From Chloroflexota bacterium (GTDB lineage Bacteria > Chloroflexota > Anaerolineae > DTLA01): a DNA stretch of 64,000 nt. Location: positions 1 through 64,000 of the forward strand of contig JADBJK010000027.1 of assembly GCA_014874485.1 (NCBI GenBank), written 5' to 3'. The position numbers and the translations under genes are program-made. Shown one piece after another: positions 9,202 to 17,296 of the stretch. The notes beneath the pieces were generated by a model. The model made no database searches. It saw only the letters and a program-made list of their open reading frames with translations, and was not told where the DNA came from. Position 1 is the first letter of the stretch. Every line of letters begins with the position of its first letter.

Positions 9202-9411
9202 ATGAGAATGCTGCGCACGACGACGCTTCCGATGATGGGCCTCACTGCGGTGTTCGGACTGGCGCAGGTGGGGGCGGCGGCGTTTCTCATCCAGCGGGCC
9301 GAGTCGTATCATCCGTTCACGAGCCTGGAGCGGGTGTTGGTTGTTGGGGCGGTGTTGCTGCTGGTGTGTGCGGAGATGCTGGTGGCGGCGGGCGGGGCCA
9401 GACCCGACTAG
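9202..9411 (+). CDS. Small two-helix membrane protein (69 aa)
   Basis: The ATG at 9202 is preceded by GGAGG at a suitable distance. The product has two predicted membrane helices (about residues 10-30 and 42-63) joined by a short polar loop. No family is recognised and no partner gene adjoins it. It stands alone between a terminator and a repeat block. It is supported mainly by the ribosome-binding site and clean hydrophobic pattern. Confidence 0.5.
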   Translation: MRMLRTTTLPMMGLTAVFGLAQVGAAAFLIQRAESYHPFTSLERVLVVGAVLLLVCAEMLVAAGGARPD

Positions 9412-9446
9412 CGCTTGACGCATTGCGGGCGCGGCGGGCGGCCGGG

Positions 9447-9843
9447 GATTTGGAGCACGAAGGGCGCGAAACTTCACGAAAGGCGCGAAATGGGTTCGCG
9501 CCTTTCGCGTTCTTCCGCGGCGTTTGTGTTCCAACCCCTCCGCCTGTCATTGCGAAGCCTCTCGGCTGGCGGGATTCTTCGCGGCTTCGCCGCTCAGGAT
9601 GACATCCCATCTGTCATTGCGAGCGAAGCGAAGCAATCTCGCACCCCGGGGGATTGCTTCGGGCGCTGTGGGCTTGCGATGACAGGTCATTCTTCCTTCT
9701 CCATGCCGTCAGGCCGTGCGTCATCGTGGATGCGCAGGGTGCGCGGCGGACGGCCGGAGATTTGGAGCACGAAGGGCGCGAAACCTCACGAAAGGCGTGA
9801 AATGGGTTCGCGCCTTTCGCGTTCTTCCGCGGCGTTCGTGTTC
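9447..9843. repeat. Two copies of an ~85-bp GAGCACGAAGGGCGCGAAA repeat flanking palindromic cassette R4
   Basis: Copies at 9447-9531 and 9757-9843 share TTTGGAGCACGAAGGGCGC, an internal inverted segment (CGAAAGGCG against CGCCTTTCG) and GCGTTCTTCCGCGGCGTT. Between them (9543-9684) lies cassette R4 with the GTCATTGCGAGCGAAGCGA core. A partial third copy is at 16687-16730. No credible gene is present in 9412-9870; reading frames crossing it are made of the repeats. Confidence 0.7.
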
Positions 9844-9876
9844 CGACTCGCCCGTTTTGTTGCGAAAGTGATTTTC

Positions 9877-9905
9877 TTGACAAACGACCGGCCCCGTGCT
9901 ATAAT
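9877..9905 (+). promoter_or_regulatory. Consensus sigma70 promoter of the iolM operon
   Basis: Perfect TTGACA (9877-9882) and TATAAT (9900-9905) boxes are separated by 17 nt. Transcription is expected near 9912, inside the putative operator. It is one of the two best promoters in the window, and a consensus promoter of this kind usually needs a repressor. Confidence 0.9.
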
Positions 9906-9910
9906 GGCAA

Positions 9911-9924
9911 TGCAAACGTGTGCA
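9911..9924 (+). promoter_or_regulatory. Putative LacI-family operator O1
   Basis: TGCAAACGTGTGCA is a 14-bp quasi-palindrome (12 of 14 positions symmetric about ACGT). It starts 5 nt after the -10 box and overlaps the predicted transcription start. The first 13 bases recur identically, with the same spacing and orientation, in the promoter of the divergently placed lacI-type gene (26302-26315). Confidence 0.75.
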
Positions 9925-9994
9925 GTATCCTGTCCACCGAATTTGCGCTTTCCGGCAGCGCAAGACTTCAAAATACACAAGGAGGGCTATCCAA

Positions 9995-11146
9995 ATGAAG
10001 GGACTCGTACTCACCGCAGAGTGGCAACCTCGGCCAGACTACCACGTGTCGGAGTTTGAGCGGACGACAGGGAAGGCCATCACCGGCAACGCCTTGTGGC
10101 GCAACCCCCAACTGGTCGTCAAGGAAGTCCCCAAGCCGCAAATCGCGCCCGATCAGGTCTTGATCCGCGTGCGGGCGTGCGGCGTTTGCGGCTCGGACAT
10201 GCATTTCTACGAAACCGACAAGGACAACTACATCCTGTATCCGGGCCTCACCAAGTTCCCGTGCATTCTGGGCCACGAGTTCTCGGGCGAGATCGTGGAG
10301 GTCGGCAGCGCCGTCAAGGACTTCGTGGTGGGCGATTTCGTTACTGCCGAGGAGATGATCTGGTGCGGCCACTGCCGTCCGTGCCGCGATGGCTACCCCA
10401 ACCAGTGCAAGAACCTGGAGGAGATCGGCTTCACCATTGACGGGGCGTTTGCCGAGTACATCGCCGTCGGTGCCAAGTACTGCTGGAAACTGAACGCGCT
10501 GCGCGACCGGTACGACGACGACAAGATCTTTGAGGCAGGCGCGTTGGTAGAGCCCACGTCGGTGGCGTACAACGGCATCTTCGCGCGGGCGGGCGGGTTC
10601 AAGCCCGGCGCGTATGTGGCCGTGTACGGCGCGGGGCCTATCGGCCTGGCTTCCATCGCCCTGTGCAAGGCATCGGGCGCGGCGAAGGTGATCGCCTTTG
10701 AGGTGTCCGAGGCGCGCCGCGAACTGGCCAAGAAGGTGGGGGCCGACTACGTGTATGACCCGCGCGCGGTGAAGCCGAGCGAGGTCGTGATGCAACTCAC
10801 CAACGGCGAAGGCGCGGACCTCCACGTGGAAGCGGCGGGCGCTCCCTCCAAGACCATCCCGGAGATGGAAGCGTCCATGGCGGTCAACGCCCGCGTGGTC
10901 CAAATTGGCCGCGCAGCCGAGCGGGTGCCCATGTACCTGGAGCACTTCCAGACCCACCATGCCCAGGTCTTCGGCGCGCAGGGGCATTCGGGCAACGGCA
11001 CCTTCCCCAACGTCATCCGGCTGATGGCGTCGGGGCTGATTGACATGACGCAGATCATCACGGCCCGCTACGACCTGGTGAGCGTGGTGGACGCCATTCG
11101 GCAGTCCACGAGCCGCCAGGACGGCAAGGTCATGGTGCGAATCTAG
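9995..11146 (+). CDS. iolM: Scyllo-inosose 3-dehydrogenase-like Zn-dependent dehydrogenase
   Basis: The protein is a 383-residue zinc-dependent medium-chain dehydrogenase. It has CGVCGSD (catalytic Zn region), GHEFSGEIVE, a structural Zn Cys cluster (WCGHCRPCRDGYPNQC) and the Rossmann motif YGAGPIGL. The overall pattern, including the N-terminal MKGLVLTAEWQPRPDY and the late GSGNGTFP-type block (GAQGHSGNGTFPNVI), closely matches remembered Thermotoga maritima IolM (TM0412). That enzyme oxidises 2-keto-myo-inositol (scyllo-inosose) to the diketone with NAD. The start at 9995 is set by GGAGG at 9981; the frame upstream is leader. It is the first gene of the plus-strand operon, behind promoter and operator O1. 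An alternative is another polyol dehydrogenase, but neighbours IolO, IolG and IolI support the inositol role. Confidence 0.8.
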   Translation: MKGLVLTAEWQPRPDYHVSEFERTTGKAITGNALWRNPQLVVKEVPKPQIAPDQVLIRVRACGVCGSDMHFYETDKDNYILYPGLTKFPCILGHEFSGEIVEVGSAVKDFVVGDFVTAEEMIWCGHCRPCRDGYPNQCKNLEEIGFTIDGAFAEYIAVGAKYCWKLNALRDRYDDDKIFEAGALVEPTSVAYNGIFARAGGFKPGAYVAVYGAGPIGLASIALCKASGAAKVIAFEVSEARRELAKKVGADYVYDPRAVKPSEVVMQLTNGEGADLHVEAAGAPSKTIPEMEASMAVNARVVQIGRAAERVPMYLEHFQTHHAQVFGAQGHSGNGTFPNVIRLMASGLIDMTQIITARYDLVSVVDAIRQSTSRQDGKVMVRI

Positions 11147-11211
11147 GGGCGCTCTGGGCGGTTCCGCAGGGGGCCGCCCAGGCTCGCGTTTCTGGTCGTT
11201 GGGTGGTGCGC

Positions 11212-11952
11212 ATGGATGTCGTCATCCTCGGTTCGGGAACGGGCTATCCCAACCCGCAGCGGTTCCCGCCCGGCCTTCTGGTGTACGTGGGCGAGCAGGC
11301 GCTGCTGTTTGACGCCGGGTCGGGCACACTGCACCGGCTGCTGCGGGCGGGTGTGGACGTGGGGGCGCTGGGGTACGCGTTCTTCACACATTCGCATTCC
11401 GACCACTGCGGCGACCTGGTTCCCATGCTCCAGGCGTTGGCCCTGATGCGCCGGACCCAGCCGCTGCACGTCATCGCGTCGCCGGGCTTCCTGGCCTACC
11501 TGCGGGCGATGCTGGACTTGAACCCGTGGGCACGCCCGTCGCTGTACGAATTGCGCGAAGTGGACATAACAAACGGCCCGTTTGAGGGGCCGGGCTGGGT
11601 GGTGGACGCGGCGCTTACGGGCCACACGCAGGAGTCGCTGGCGTTTCGGGTGCGCGCGGAGGGCAAGACCCTCGTGTACACGGGCGACGCGGTGGCGGGG
11701 GAGCGGCTCGTGGCGTTCGCGCGGGGCGCCGACTTGCTCATCGCCGAGTGCTCGTTCCCGGACGAGTGCGCCGAGCCGTACCATCTGACGCCGAGCAGCG
11801 CCGGCACGCTGGCCGAGGAGGCGAGGGCGCGGCATCTGGTCCTGACCCATTTCTACCCGCCGTGCGACCGCGTGGACGTGGCATCCATCGCGGCGAAGGT
11901 GTATTCGGGCAAGATCACTGTGGCGCAGGACGGCCTAGCCCTGCGCGTGTAG
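11212..11952 (+). CDS. RNase Z-like metallo-beta-lactamase-fold hydrolase
   Basis: This 246-residue protein has the metal motif HSHSDH, followed by later ligand candidates (TGHT, YTGDAV, THFYPP), in the order of the RNase Z/ElaC-like MBL subfamily. The start is ambiguous: GTG at 11203 or ATG at 11212, and ATG is preferred because GGTGG lies 5 nt upstream. It lies between iolM and a second dehydrogenase, 15 nt from the latter, so it is part of the inositol operon. It could hydrolyse a lactone or cyclic intermediate, or be a general phosphodiesterase; the sequence does not decide. Confidence 0.75.
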   Translation: MDVVILGSGTGYPNPQRFPPGLLVYVGEQALLFDAGSGTLHRLLRAGVDVGALGYAFFTHSHSDHCGDLVPMLQALALMRRTQPLHVIASPGFLAYLRAMLDLNPWARPSLYELREVDITNGPFEGPGWVVDAALTGHTQESLAFRVRAEGKTLVYTGDAVAGERLVAFARGADLLIAECSFPDECAEPYHLTPSSAGTLAEEARARHLVLTHFYPPCDRVDVASIAAKVYSGKITVAQDGLALRV

Positions 11953-11967
11953 AGGAGGTGTGGACTT

Positions 11968-12993
11968 ATGGAGAAAACCATGTTGGCCGCGGTGTTTGAG
12001 GGCCAGGGCAAGTTGAGCGTGCGGGAGGTCCCCGTCCCGCAGGTCAAGAACCCCGACGACGTGCTGCTGGAGGTGGAGGCGGCGGGCGTGTGCGGCACCG
12101 ATTTGCACATCCTGGAGGTCCCACCCGGCCATCCCGCGACGCCCGGCGCGATCCTGGGGCACGAGTACGTGGGGCGCGTGCTGGAGACCGGCAGCGCGGT
12201 TACGACCGTGCAGCCCGGCGACCGCGTCGTGGTCGCGCCGAACTTGTACTGCGGCATCTGCGGGCCGTGCACCAGCGGGCGGCCCAATCAGTGCGAGCAC
12301 TTCACGACGCTGGGCATCTATCTGGACGGCGGGTTCGCCAAGTACAACGTGGCGCCGGAGCGGGCGCTGTTCAAGGTCGCGCAGACTCTGCCGCCGGAGG
12401 AGGCCGTCTATGTGGAACTCCTGTCCTGCATCGTGGGGGGCACGGAGAAGGTGCGCCTGCAACCCGGGGAGACGGTCGCCATCCTGGGCGCGGGGCCGGT
12501 GGGCCTGATGTTTGAGTTGGTGTTCAAGGCGGCGGGCGCGGGCAAGATCATCATGACCGACATCGCGCCGTACCGGCTGGACTACGCGCGCAAACTGGGG
12601 GCCGATGTGGTGGTGAACGTCAAGCACGAGGACCCGGTGGCCCTGACCCGCGAGGCGACCGACGGGCGCGGCGTGGATGTGGTGGTGGACGCGGTGGGTT
12701 CGCTGCTGCCCCAGGCGATTGAGCAGGCGGCCGTGGGCGGCAAGATCGTGCTGTTCGGGATGAACCAGCAGGCGTACCCGCAGGTGCATCAATTTGACAT
12801 AACGCGGAAAGAACTCACCGTCATGGGCACGTACATCGGCATCAACACGTTCCCCAAGGCGATCCGCATGTTGGAAAGCGGCGTGGTGAAGCCGTCGGCG
12901 CTGACCACGCACACCCTGCCCCTGGCGCGAATTCTGGAGGGGATCGCGGCCCTGCGCGCCGGCGAGGGCATCAAAGTCGTCATCAAACCGTGA
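11968..12993 (+). CDS. Zn-dependent medium-chain alcohol/polyol dehydrogenase (threonine/iditol dehydrogenase-like)
   Basis: The 341-residue protein has CGTDLH, GHEYVGRV, a structural-Zn loop (YCGICGPCTSGRPNQC) and the NAD-binding motif LGAGPVGLMF. Its start is fixed by AGGAGG 8-10 nt before ATG. It is a second oxidoreductase in the inositol operon. The proposed route ends at D-fructuronate, and no recognised mannonate-forming reductase (UxuB) is seen in the window. This enzyme might do that step, or oxidise another cyclitol isomer. Both suggestions are inference from position. Confidence 0.8.
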   Translation: MEKTMLAAVFEGQGKLSVREVPVPQVKNPDDVLLEVEAAGVCGTDLHILEVPPGHPATPGAILGHEYVGRVLETGSAVTTVQPGDRVVVAPNLYCGICGPCTSGRPNQCEHFTTLGIYLDGGFAKYNVAPERALFKVAQTLPPEEAVYVELLSCIVGGTEKVRLQPGETVAILGAGPVGLMFELVFKAAGAGKIIMTDIAPYRLDYARKLGADVVVNVKHEDPVALTREATDGRGVDVVVDAVGSLLPQAIEQAAVGGKIVLFGMNQQAYPQVHQFDITRKELTVMGTYIGINTFPKAIRMLESGVVKPSALTTHTLPLARILEGIAALRAGEGIKVVIKP

Positions 12994-13002
12994 GAATCAT
13001 CC

Positions 13003-13075
13003 CTACCGCAGAGATCGCGGAGGCCGCGGAGAAACCTGGAACGTCTCTGCGCTCTCAGCGCCCCCTGCGGTGAAA
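13003..13075. repeat. Imperfect inverted repeat of the ACCGCAGAG type
   Basis: ACCGCAGAGATCGCGGAGG at the left is partly complementary to the right end (CTCTGCGCTCTCAGC and CCTGCGGTG). It lies between two genes of the inositol operon, in the transcribed strand, and could form a hairpin. It resembles widespread small intergenic inverted repeats. Confidence 0.55.
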
Positions 13076-13103
13076 CAATCTCGTGCACATAAGGAGAGTG
13101 AAC

Positions 13104-14090
13104 ATGGCAAGGCACAAATGGGAATTGCCCCCCAAGGGCGGGCACATGGACCTGCCCACACAGGTCTATCTTCAGAACATGACGTGGAAGCAGATCGAGG
13201 AGCGCCTGAAAAAGAACGACCTCATCATCGTCCCGGTCGGCTCCACCGAGGCGCATGGCCCACACGCTTGCCTGGGCGAGGACACGTTCCTCGTTACGCG
13301 CATGGCCGAGGCGGTGGCGCTGCGCACCGGCTGCACCGTGGCCCAGCCGATTTGGTACGGGTCGCATCCCTATCACCACATGGGCATGCCGGGGACGATC
13401 ATCGTGCCCGAGGAGATTTTCGTCGGCCAGTTGAAGGCGGTAATGGCGGGGCTGTGGAACATGGGGTTCCGCAAGCAGATTCTGCTCAACGGCCACGGGC
13501 AGGAGTACGTCATCCCCACGGCCATCCACCAGTTTGCCAAGACCTACCAGGTGCCGGGCGTGTTCGTCAACCTGAACTGGTACCACGCGATTCCCGACCA
13601 CTTCAAGACGAAGGCCGAGGGCGGCCCCTACGAGACCAACTTCATCCACGCGGACGAGGTGGAGACATCGTGGTCGCTGGTGCTGTTCCCGGAACTGATG
13701 GACATGAGCGCGGTGGTGGACACGGAGCCCACGAGTTTCCTGGGCGACAAGATGGCGAAGCACGTGGACAAGGCCGGCAACCTGCTCCACCGGCCCATCG
13801 CGTGGTATGGCCAGGTGGGGCTGGGGCCGATTGAGGTGGCCGCCTACAAGCCCGGCGTCGTCGGCAAGGCGAGCCTGGCCGATGCGAACAAGGCCAAGCC
13901 CGGCGTGGAGGCCCTCCTGGACTACATCGTGGAGTTGGTGAACGACATCATGGAGCGGTTCCCCGCGGGCGTCCTGCCGCCCATTGACCAGATCACGCAG
14001 CGGCGGCGCGACGAGATTGAGGCCGCCATCAAAGGCCCGCTGGCCGAGGGCGGTTGCAGCATCTACGCGCTGGCCTATCCGCCGGCCTAG
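13104..14090 (+). CDS. iolN: Creatininase-family metallohydrolase, candidate 3-dehydro-scyllo-inosose hydrolase
   Basis: The 328-residue protein has creatininase-superfamily metal motifs: GSTEAHGPHACLGEDTF (Glu, His and Asp ligands, ~42-58) and LLNGHGQE (~130). The usual NGHGGN ends in QE here. AAGGAG 8 nt upstream of ATG 13104 sets the start; the GTG at 13083 lies before this site. It sits between iolM and iolO homologues. In the Thermotoga pathway the ring-opening diketo-inositol hydrolase (IolN) acts between those two enzymes. I recall IolN as creatininase-like but cannot verify it here. An amidohydrolase acting on another substrate is possible. Its TAG stop is the left edge of cassette R5. 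Confidence 0.75.
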   Translation: MARHKWELPPKGGHMDLPTQVYLQNMTWKQIEERLKKNDLIIVPVGSTEAHGPHACLGEDTFLVTRMAEAVALRTGCTVAQPIWYGSHPYHHMGMPGTIIVPEEIFVGQLKAVMAGLWNMGFRKQILLNGHGQEYVIPTAIHQFAKTYQVPGVFVNLNWYHAIPDHFKTKAEGGPYETNFIHADEVETSWSLVLFPELMDMSAVVDTEPTSFLGDKMAKHVDKAGNLLHRPIAWYGQVGLGPIEVAAYKPGVVGKASLADANKAKPGVEALLDYIVELVNDIMERFPAGVLPPIDQITQRRRDEIEAAIKGPLAEGGCSIYALAYPPA

Positions 14091-14212
14091 CAGTTGGCCA
14101 CGGAGAGAATTGCCCGTTGTCATTGCGAGCGAAGCGAAGCAATCTCACGCTGCGGAGATTGCTTCGGGCGCTGTGCGCCCTCGCAATGACATACAACCAA
14201 CAGTGGTCAAGC
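14088..14212. repeat. Palindromic cassette R5 inside the inositol operon
   Basis: It begins at the iolN stop TAG with CAGTTGGCCACGGAG, then the core GTCATTGCGAGCGAAGCGA, and ends GCGCCCTCGCAATGACA and CAGTGGTCAAGCAC. It separates iolN from iolO and could cause partial transcription attenuation or mRNA stabilisation. Confidence 0.8.
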
Positions 14213-14295
14213 ACAAGGGCGAGTCGGCAACGCGAGGCCGGCAGCAGTCGCCGGCCTCGCTGCTTGTCGGCGGTGCCGCACCTGCGAGGAGGGCT

Positions 14296-15105
14296 ATGAA
14301 GAAGGCCATCGTCGTTTCCACCCACACGGCCCAGTTCAACGCGGTCGCGTTCAAGGGCAACCTGGAGGCCAACCTGGCCCGCGTGGCGTCGCTGGGGTAC
14401 GATGGCGCGGAACTCGCCATCCGCGACCCCCGCGCCGTGGACGCAGAGGCGCTCGTCGGCCTGGTGCGCAAGTACGGGCTGGGAGTCCCCGCCATCGGCA
14501 CGGGGCAGGCATGGGGCGAGGAGGGCCTGTCGTTCACCGACCCCGATGCGGGCGTGCGGCGGGCCGCCGTGGAGCGCGTGAAAAGCCACGTGCCGCTGGC
14601 GTCTCGGTTCGGCGCGGTCATCATCATCGGCCTGCTGCGCGGCATCGTGCGGCCAGGCGTTTCGCGCGAGCAGGCGTGGGCCTGGATGGTGGAGGCGCTG
14701 CGCGAATGCGCGGAGGCGGCGCTATCGGCGAACGTGCGGATCGCCATAGAGCCGATCAATCGCTACGAGACGACCCTGGTGAACACAGCGGCGGAAGGGC
14801 TGGCCGTGCTGGAACAGGTGGGACTGCCCAACCTCGGCCTGCTCCTGGACACGTTCCACATGAACATAGAGGAGCCGGACATCCACGAAAGCATCCGCGC
14901 GGCCGCCCCCAGGCTGTTCCATTTCCACGTGGCCGACTCCAACCGCTGGTACCCCGGCGCGGGCCACCTGGACTTTCCGCGCATCGTGGCGACGCTGCGC
15001 GAAGTGGGGTACGACGGCTACGTGTCGGTGGAAGCGATGCCGATGCCCGATGGCGATACGTGCGCCGTGGAGTCCATCAAGGCCATGCGGGCGTGGGGAC
15101 TGTAG
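14296..15105 (+). CDS. iolO: 5-keto-L-gluconate epimerase-like TIM-barrel protein
   Basis: The 269-residue AP-endonuclease-2/xylose-isomerase-like TIM barrel matches remembered T. maritima IolO (TM0416, a D-tagatose 3-epimerase relative) through its length: AFKGNLE, ELAIRDP, AIGTGQAW, IIIGLLRG, EPINRYET, DTFHMNIEEPDI and FHFHVADSNRWYPG. The Glu, Asp, His and Glu positions expected for the divalent-metal site are present. IolO interconverts 5-keto-L-gluconate and D-tagaturonate. GAGGAGGG just before ATG 14296 sets the start; longer frames run through cassette R5. uxaE follows after 14 nt. Confidence 0.85.
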   Translation: MKKAIVVSTHTAQFNAVAFKGNLEANLARVASLGYDGAELAIRDPRAVDAEALVGLVRKYGLGVPAIGTGQAWGEEGLSFTDPDAGVRRAAVERVKSHVPLASRFGAVIIIGLLRGIVRPGVSREQAWAWMVEALRECAEAALSANVRIAIEPINRYETTLVNTAAEGLAVLEQVGLPNLGLLLDTFHMNIEEPDIHESIRAAAPRLFHFHVADSNRWYPGAGHLDFPRIVATLREVGYDGYVSVEAMPMPDGDTCAVESIKAMRAWGL

Positions 15106-15119
15106 GGCGGGAGGTGGAC

Positions 15120-16682
15120 ATGGAGGAGTTGCTGCTGAGCCTGGTCAAGGCCCCATCGGCGGGCTACGTGCGGGAGGACTACCGCGCCGGTCTGGCCGAG
15201 AGGCTGGGGCTTGTCGTCGGGGGCGCAGTGTACGCGAGGTCTATTGCCGCATCGCCCGATGGGGTGTTCTTCCTGTGGCGCGGCGAGGAGGGCAAGCGCC
15301 TGGCCTGGCTGCGCGCGCAGGTGCCAACGGAGATGTCGGAGAGCATCCGCGCGATTGAGTGGGGCGGGCAGAGGTTGTACCTCGCCACAGGGGCGCTTTC
15401 GCACGACAACCTGGGAATCCTGCAGCAGCGGTTCGCGTTCCTGCGCCCGCGAACGGTGGGGCTGCGCGGCTCGTTCGGGTTCGGCGACCGCATGGGCCTC
15501 GCCACGCCGGGGCACGTGCGCGCGGCACGGCGGAGCGGCCTGGTGCCCTTCTTCGCCCAGCAGTCCATCCGCGAGATGGTGCGCACCGAACGCACGCCGC
15601 AGGGCGTCATGGACGACGCCGTGTGGGGAGCCTTCCAGGAGGGCTGGGATGGCGACTTCGGGTCGGACGCCGACCATCTGAAGACGCCCGAAGACGTGGC
15701 GGCGTGCGCGGCGGCGGGTTACACGATGTTCACCATAGACCCGGGCGACCATGTGGACAATCAGGCGGACGTGGCCGATGTCCCCGCGCTGCGGGAGCGG
15801 CTGGAGCGTGCCCCGTGGGGCGAACTCCGCACGTCTTGGAGCGCCCTGGCGCAGCGGTATTCGGGCAGGTCGTGGCGGATTGAGGGGGGCGTGGTGGTGG
15901 AATTTGACGACGAGCGGCTGGCCCGCGCGGTGGTGAAGTATGGCCGGGCCATCGCCCACACGGCGGCGCTCTACGCGCACGTGCGGGATCAGATGGCGTC
16001 GCGCGCGTTTGAGTTGGAGATGTCCGTGGATGAGACGGAAGCGCCGACGACGCCGGAGGAGCACTTCTTCATCGCCCAGGAACTCCAGCGGCTCGGCGTG
16101 GAGTGGGTGAGCCTGGCCCCGCGCTTCGTGGGGAGTTTCCAGAAGGGGATAGACTACATCGGCGACCTCAAGGAGTTTGAGCGGTCGTTTGCGGCGCACG
16201 CTGCGATTGCCCGCCGCGTGGGCCCGTACAAGATCAGCATTCACTCCGGCTCGGATAAGTTCAGCATCTACGGCATCGCGGCGCGACACACGGAGGGGCT
16301 GCTCCACGTGAAGACGGCAGGCACCAGTTACCTGGAGGCGCTGCGGGTAACGGCGCACAAGGCCCCCGACCTGTTCCGCGAGATTCTGGGGTTCGCCAAG
16401 GAGCGGTTTGAGCACGACCGCGCGACGTATGCCATGTCGCCCGATTTGCGCAATGTGCCCGACCCCGACGCGCTGGCCGACGGGCAATTGCCGGGCCTGC
16501 TGGAGCAACCCGACGCGCGGCAGGTGCTCCACGTTACGTTTGGGTCGGTGATGACGCAGCGGGATGCGGACGGGGGGTACCGGTTCCGGAACCGGCTGCT
16601 GGCGGTGCTGGACGCGCACGAGGATGCGTACTACCGCGCGCTGGAGGCGCATTTCGCGCGGCACCTGGAGGCGTATGGGTAG
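15120..16682 (+). CDS. uxaE: Tagaturonate epimerase (UxaE-like)
   Basis: The 520-residue protein matches remembered T. maritima UxaE (TM0440), which converts D-tagaturonate to D-fructuronate. Visible blocks include GLRGSFGFGDRMGLATPGHV, FAQQSIREM, DDAVWGAFQEG, FGSDADHLKTPED, FTIDPGDH, ELEMSVDETEAPTTPEEH, YKISIHSGSDKFS, LLHVKTAGTSYLEAL and HVTFGSV. Conserved His, Asp and Glu in these blocks are likely metal ligands. Length is within a few dozen residues of the family. GGGAGG lies 6-8 nt before the ATG. It is the last gene of the plus-strand operon and delivers inositol carbon into the hexuronate route. Confidence 0.88.
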   Translation: MEELLLSLVKAPSAGYVREDYRAGLAERLGLVVGGAVYARSIAASPDGVFFLWRGEEGKRLAWLRAQVPTEMSESIRAIEWGGQRLYLATGALSHDNLGILQQRFAFLRPRTVGLRGSFGFGDRMGLATPGHVRAARRSGLVPFFAQQSIREMVRTERTPQGVMDDAVWGAFQEGWDGDFGSDADHLKTPEDVAACAAAGYTMFTIDPGDHVDNQADVADVPALRERLERAPWGELRTSWSALAQRYSGRSWRIEGGVVVEFDDERLARAVVKYGRAIAHTAALYAHVRDQMASRAFELEMSVDETEAPTTPEEHFFIAQELQRLGVEWVSLAPRFVGSFQKGIDYIGDLKEFERSFAAHAAIARRVGPYKISIHSGSDKFSIYGIAARHTEGLLHVKTAGTSYLEALRVTAHKAPDLFREILGFAKERFEHDRATYAMSPDLRNVPDPDALADGQLPGLLEQPDARQVLHVTFGSVMTQRDADGGYRFRNRLLAVLDAHEDAYYRALEAHFARHLEAYG

Positions 16683-16746
16683 GGGTGTTTGGAGCACGAA
16701 CGACACGAAACCGCGCGAAAGGCGCGAAAGGGGGCAGGCAGGGCCG

Positions 16747-16766
16747 CGCGGGGCTGAACCCCCGCG
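16747..16766. terminator. Hairpin between convergent operons
   Basis: A 7-bp GC stem (16747-16753 with 16760-16766) closes a 6-nt loop. It lies between uxaE and the convergent small gene. No T-tract follows, so intrinsic termination is uncertain. The adjacent 16687-16730 is a partial GAGCACGAA repeat. Confidence 0.4.
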
Positions 16767-16771
16767 AGGGC

Positions 16772-17005
16772 TTACGCGGTCAACTTGAGGGCGCTCACCG
16801 CGGCTTCCGGCAACTCTAGGCGGATGAAGTACTCCGCAGGATACAGATAGTCCTCGCCGGATTCGTCAATGACCCTTACGTAGCCATCTTTGGCTGCGGG
16901 CTCGTCCTCAAGGAGTTGGTACACCTTGCGGAGTTCCAGGTCTTCAGCCCCCTCATTTCGTATGCACAGCACGAATTGCGGTTCGGATTGAGTCCTTCTC
17001 ATCAT
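16772..17005 (-). CDS. Small protein of an uncharacterised pair, downstream member (77 aa)
   Basis: The product contains FVLCIRNEGAEDLELRKVYQ, then DESGEDYLYP and ends in a hydrophobic, small-residue tail. I recall similar short proteins in cyanobacteria and Chloroflexota but no assigned function. The start is Met at 17005 or 17002; it lies 2-5 nt after the stop of the 77-residue gene upstream, so the two are translationally coupled. The fold is likely a small beta-barrel. Confidence 0.65.
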   Translation of the reverse strand: MMRRTQSEPQFVLCIRNEGAEDLELRKVYQLLEDEPAAKDGYVRVIDESGEDYLYPAEYFIRLELPEAAVSALKLTA

Positions 17006-17007
17006 CG

Positions 17008-17241
17008 CTAATCCAGAAATCGCTTGATCTTGAATCGCTTCCTGCCAATGCCGTGTGCTTCGTACCAATGAATTTCGGCACGGCGAATAGAGCCCGTGGC
17101 GATGCGAACCTCAGCGATGCCTTTCATCTTACGCCAGCGGCCAGCCCCGTACCGCTTTTCCAGGCGCGCGAGGTCCCGGATCGCTTTGCCAGTGGCAATC
17201 GTCTCAATGTCGGTTATCTCGCCAAGGATCTCAAAATGCAC
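17008..17241 (-). CDS. Small basic protein of an uncharacterised pair, upstream member (77 aa)
   Basis: The GTG start at 17241 follows GAGTGGG. The protein is basic and ends EIHWYEAHGIGRKRFKIKR, a pattern I associate with a conserved family of unknown function in cyanobacteria and Chloroflexota. Size, charge and tight spacing with the acidic partner resemble a toxin-antitoxin layout, but no nuclease or DNA-binding motif is seen. It lies downstream of the PfkB gene but may be an independent unit. Confidence 0.65.
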   Translation of the reverse strand: MHFEILGEITDIETIATGKAIRDLARLEKRYGAGRWRKMKGIAEVRIATGSIRRAEIHWYEAHGIGRKRFKIKRFLD

Positions 17242-17296
17242 TGCCCACTCGCTGCTATCAGTCTACACGCAATTGCCAGGGATGTCAAAGCCGCGA

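Noticed and set aside
12789-14123. 444-residue antisense reading frame over iolN
   Set aside because: It is a mirror of a high-GC real gene and shows no domain.
14511-15119. Upstream extension of uxaE
   Set aside because: It overlaps iolO in another frame; UxaE homology starts at the ATG at 15120.
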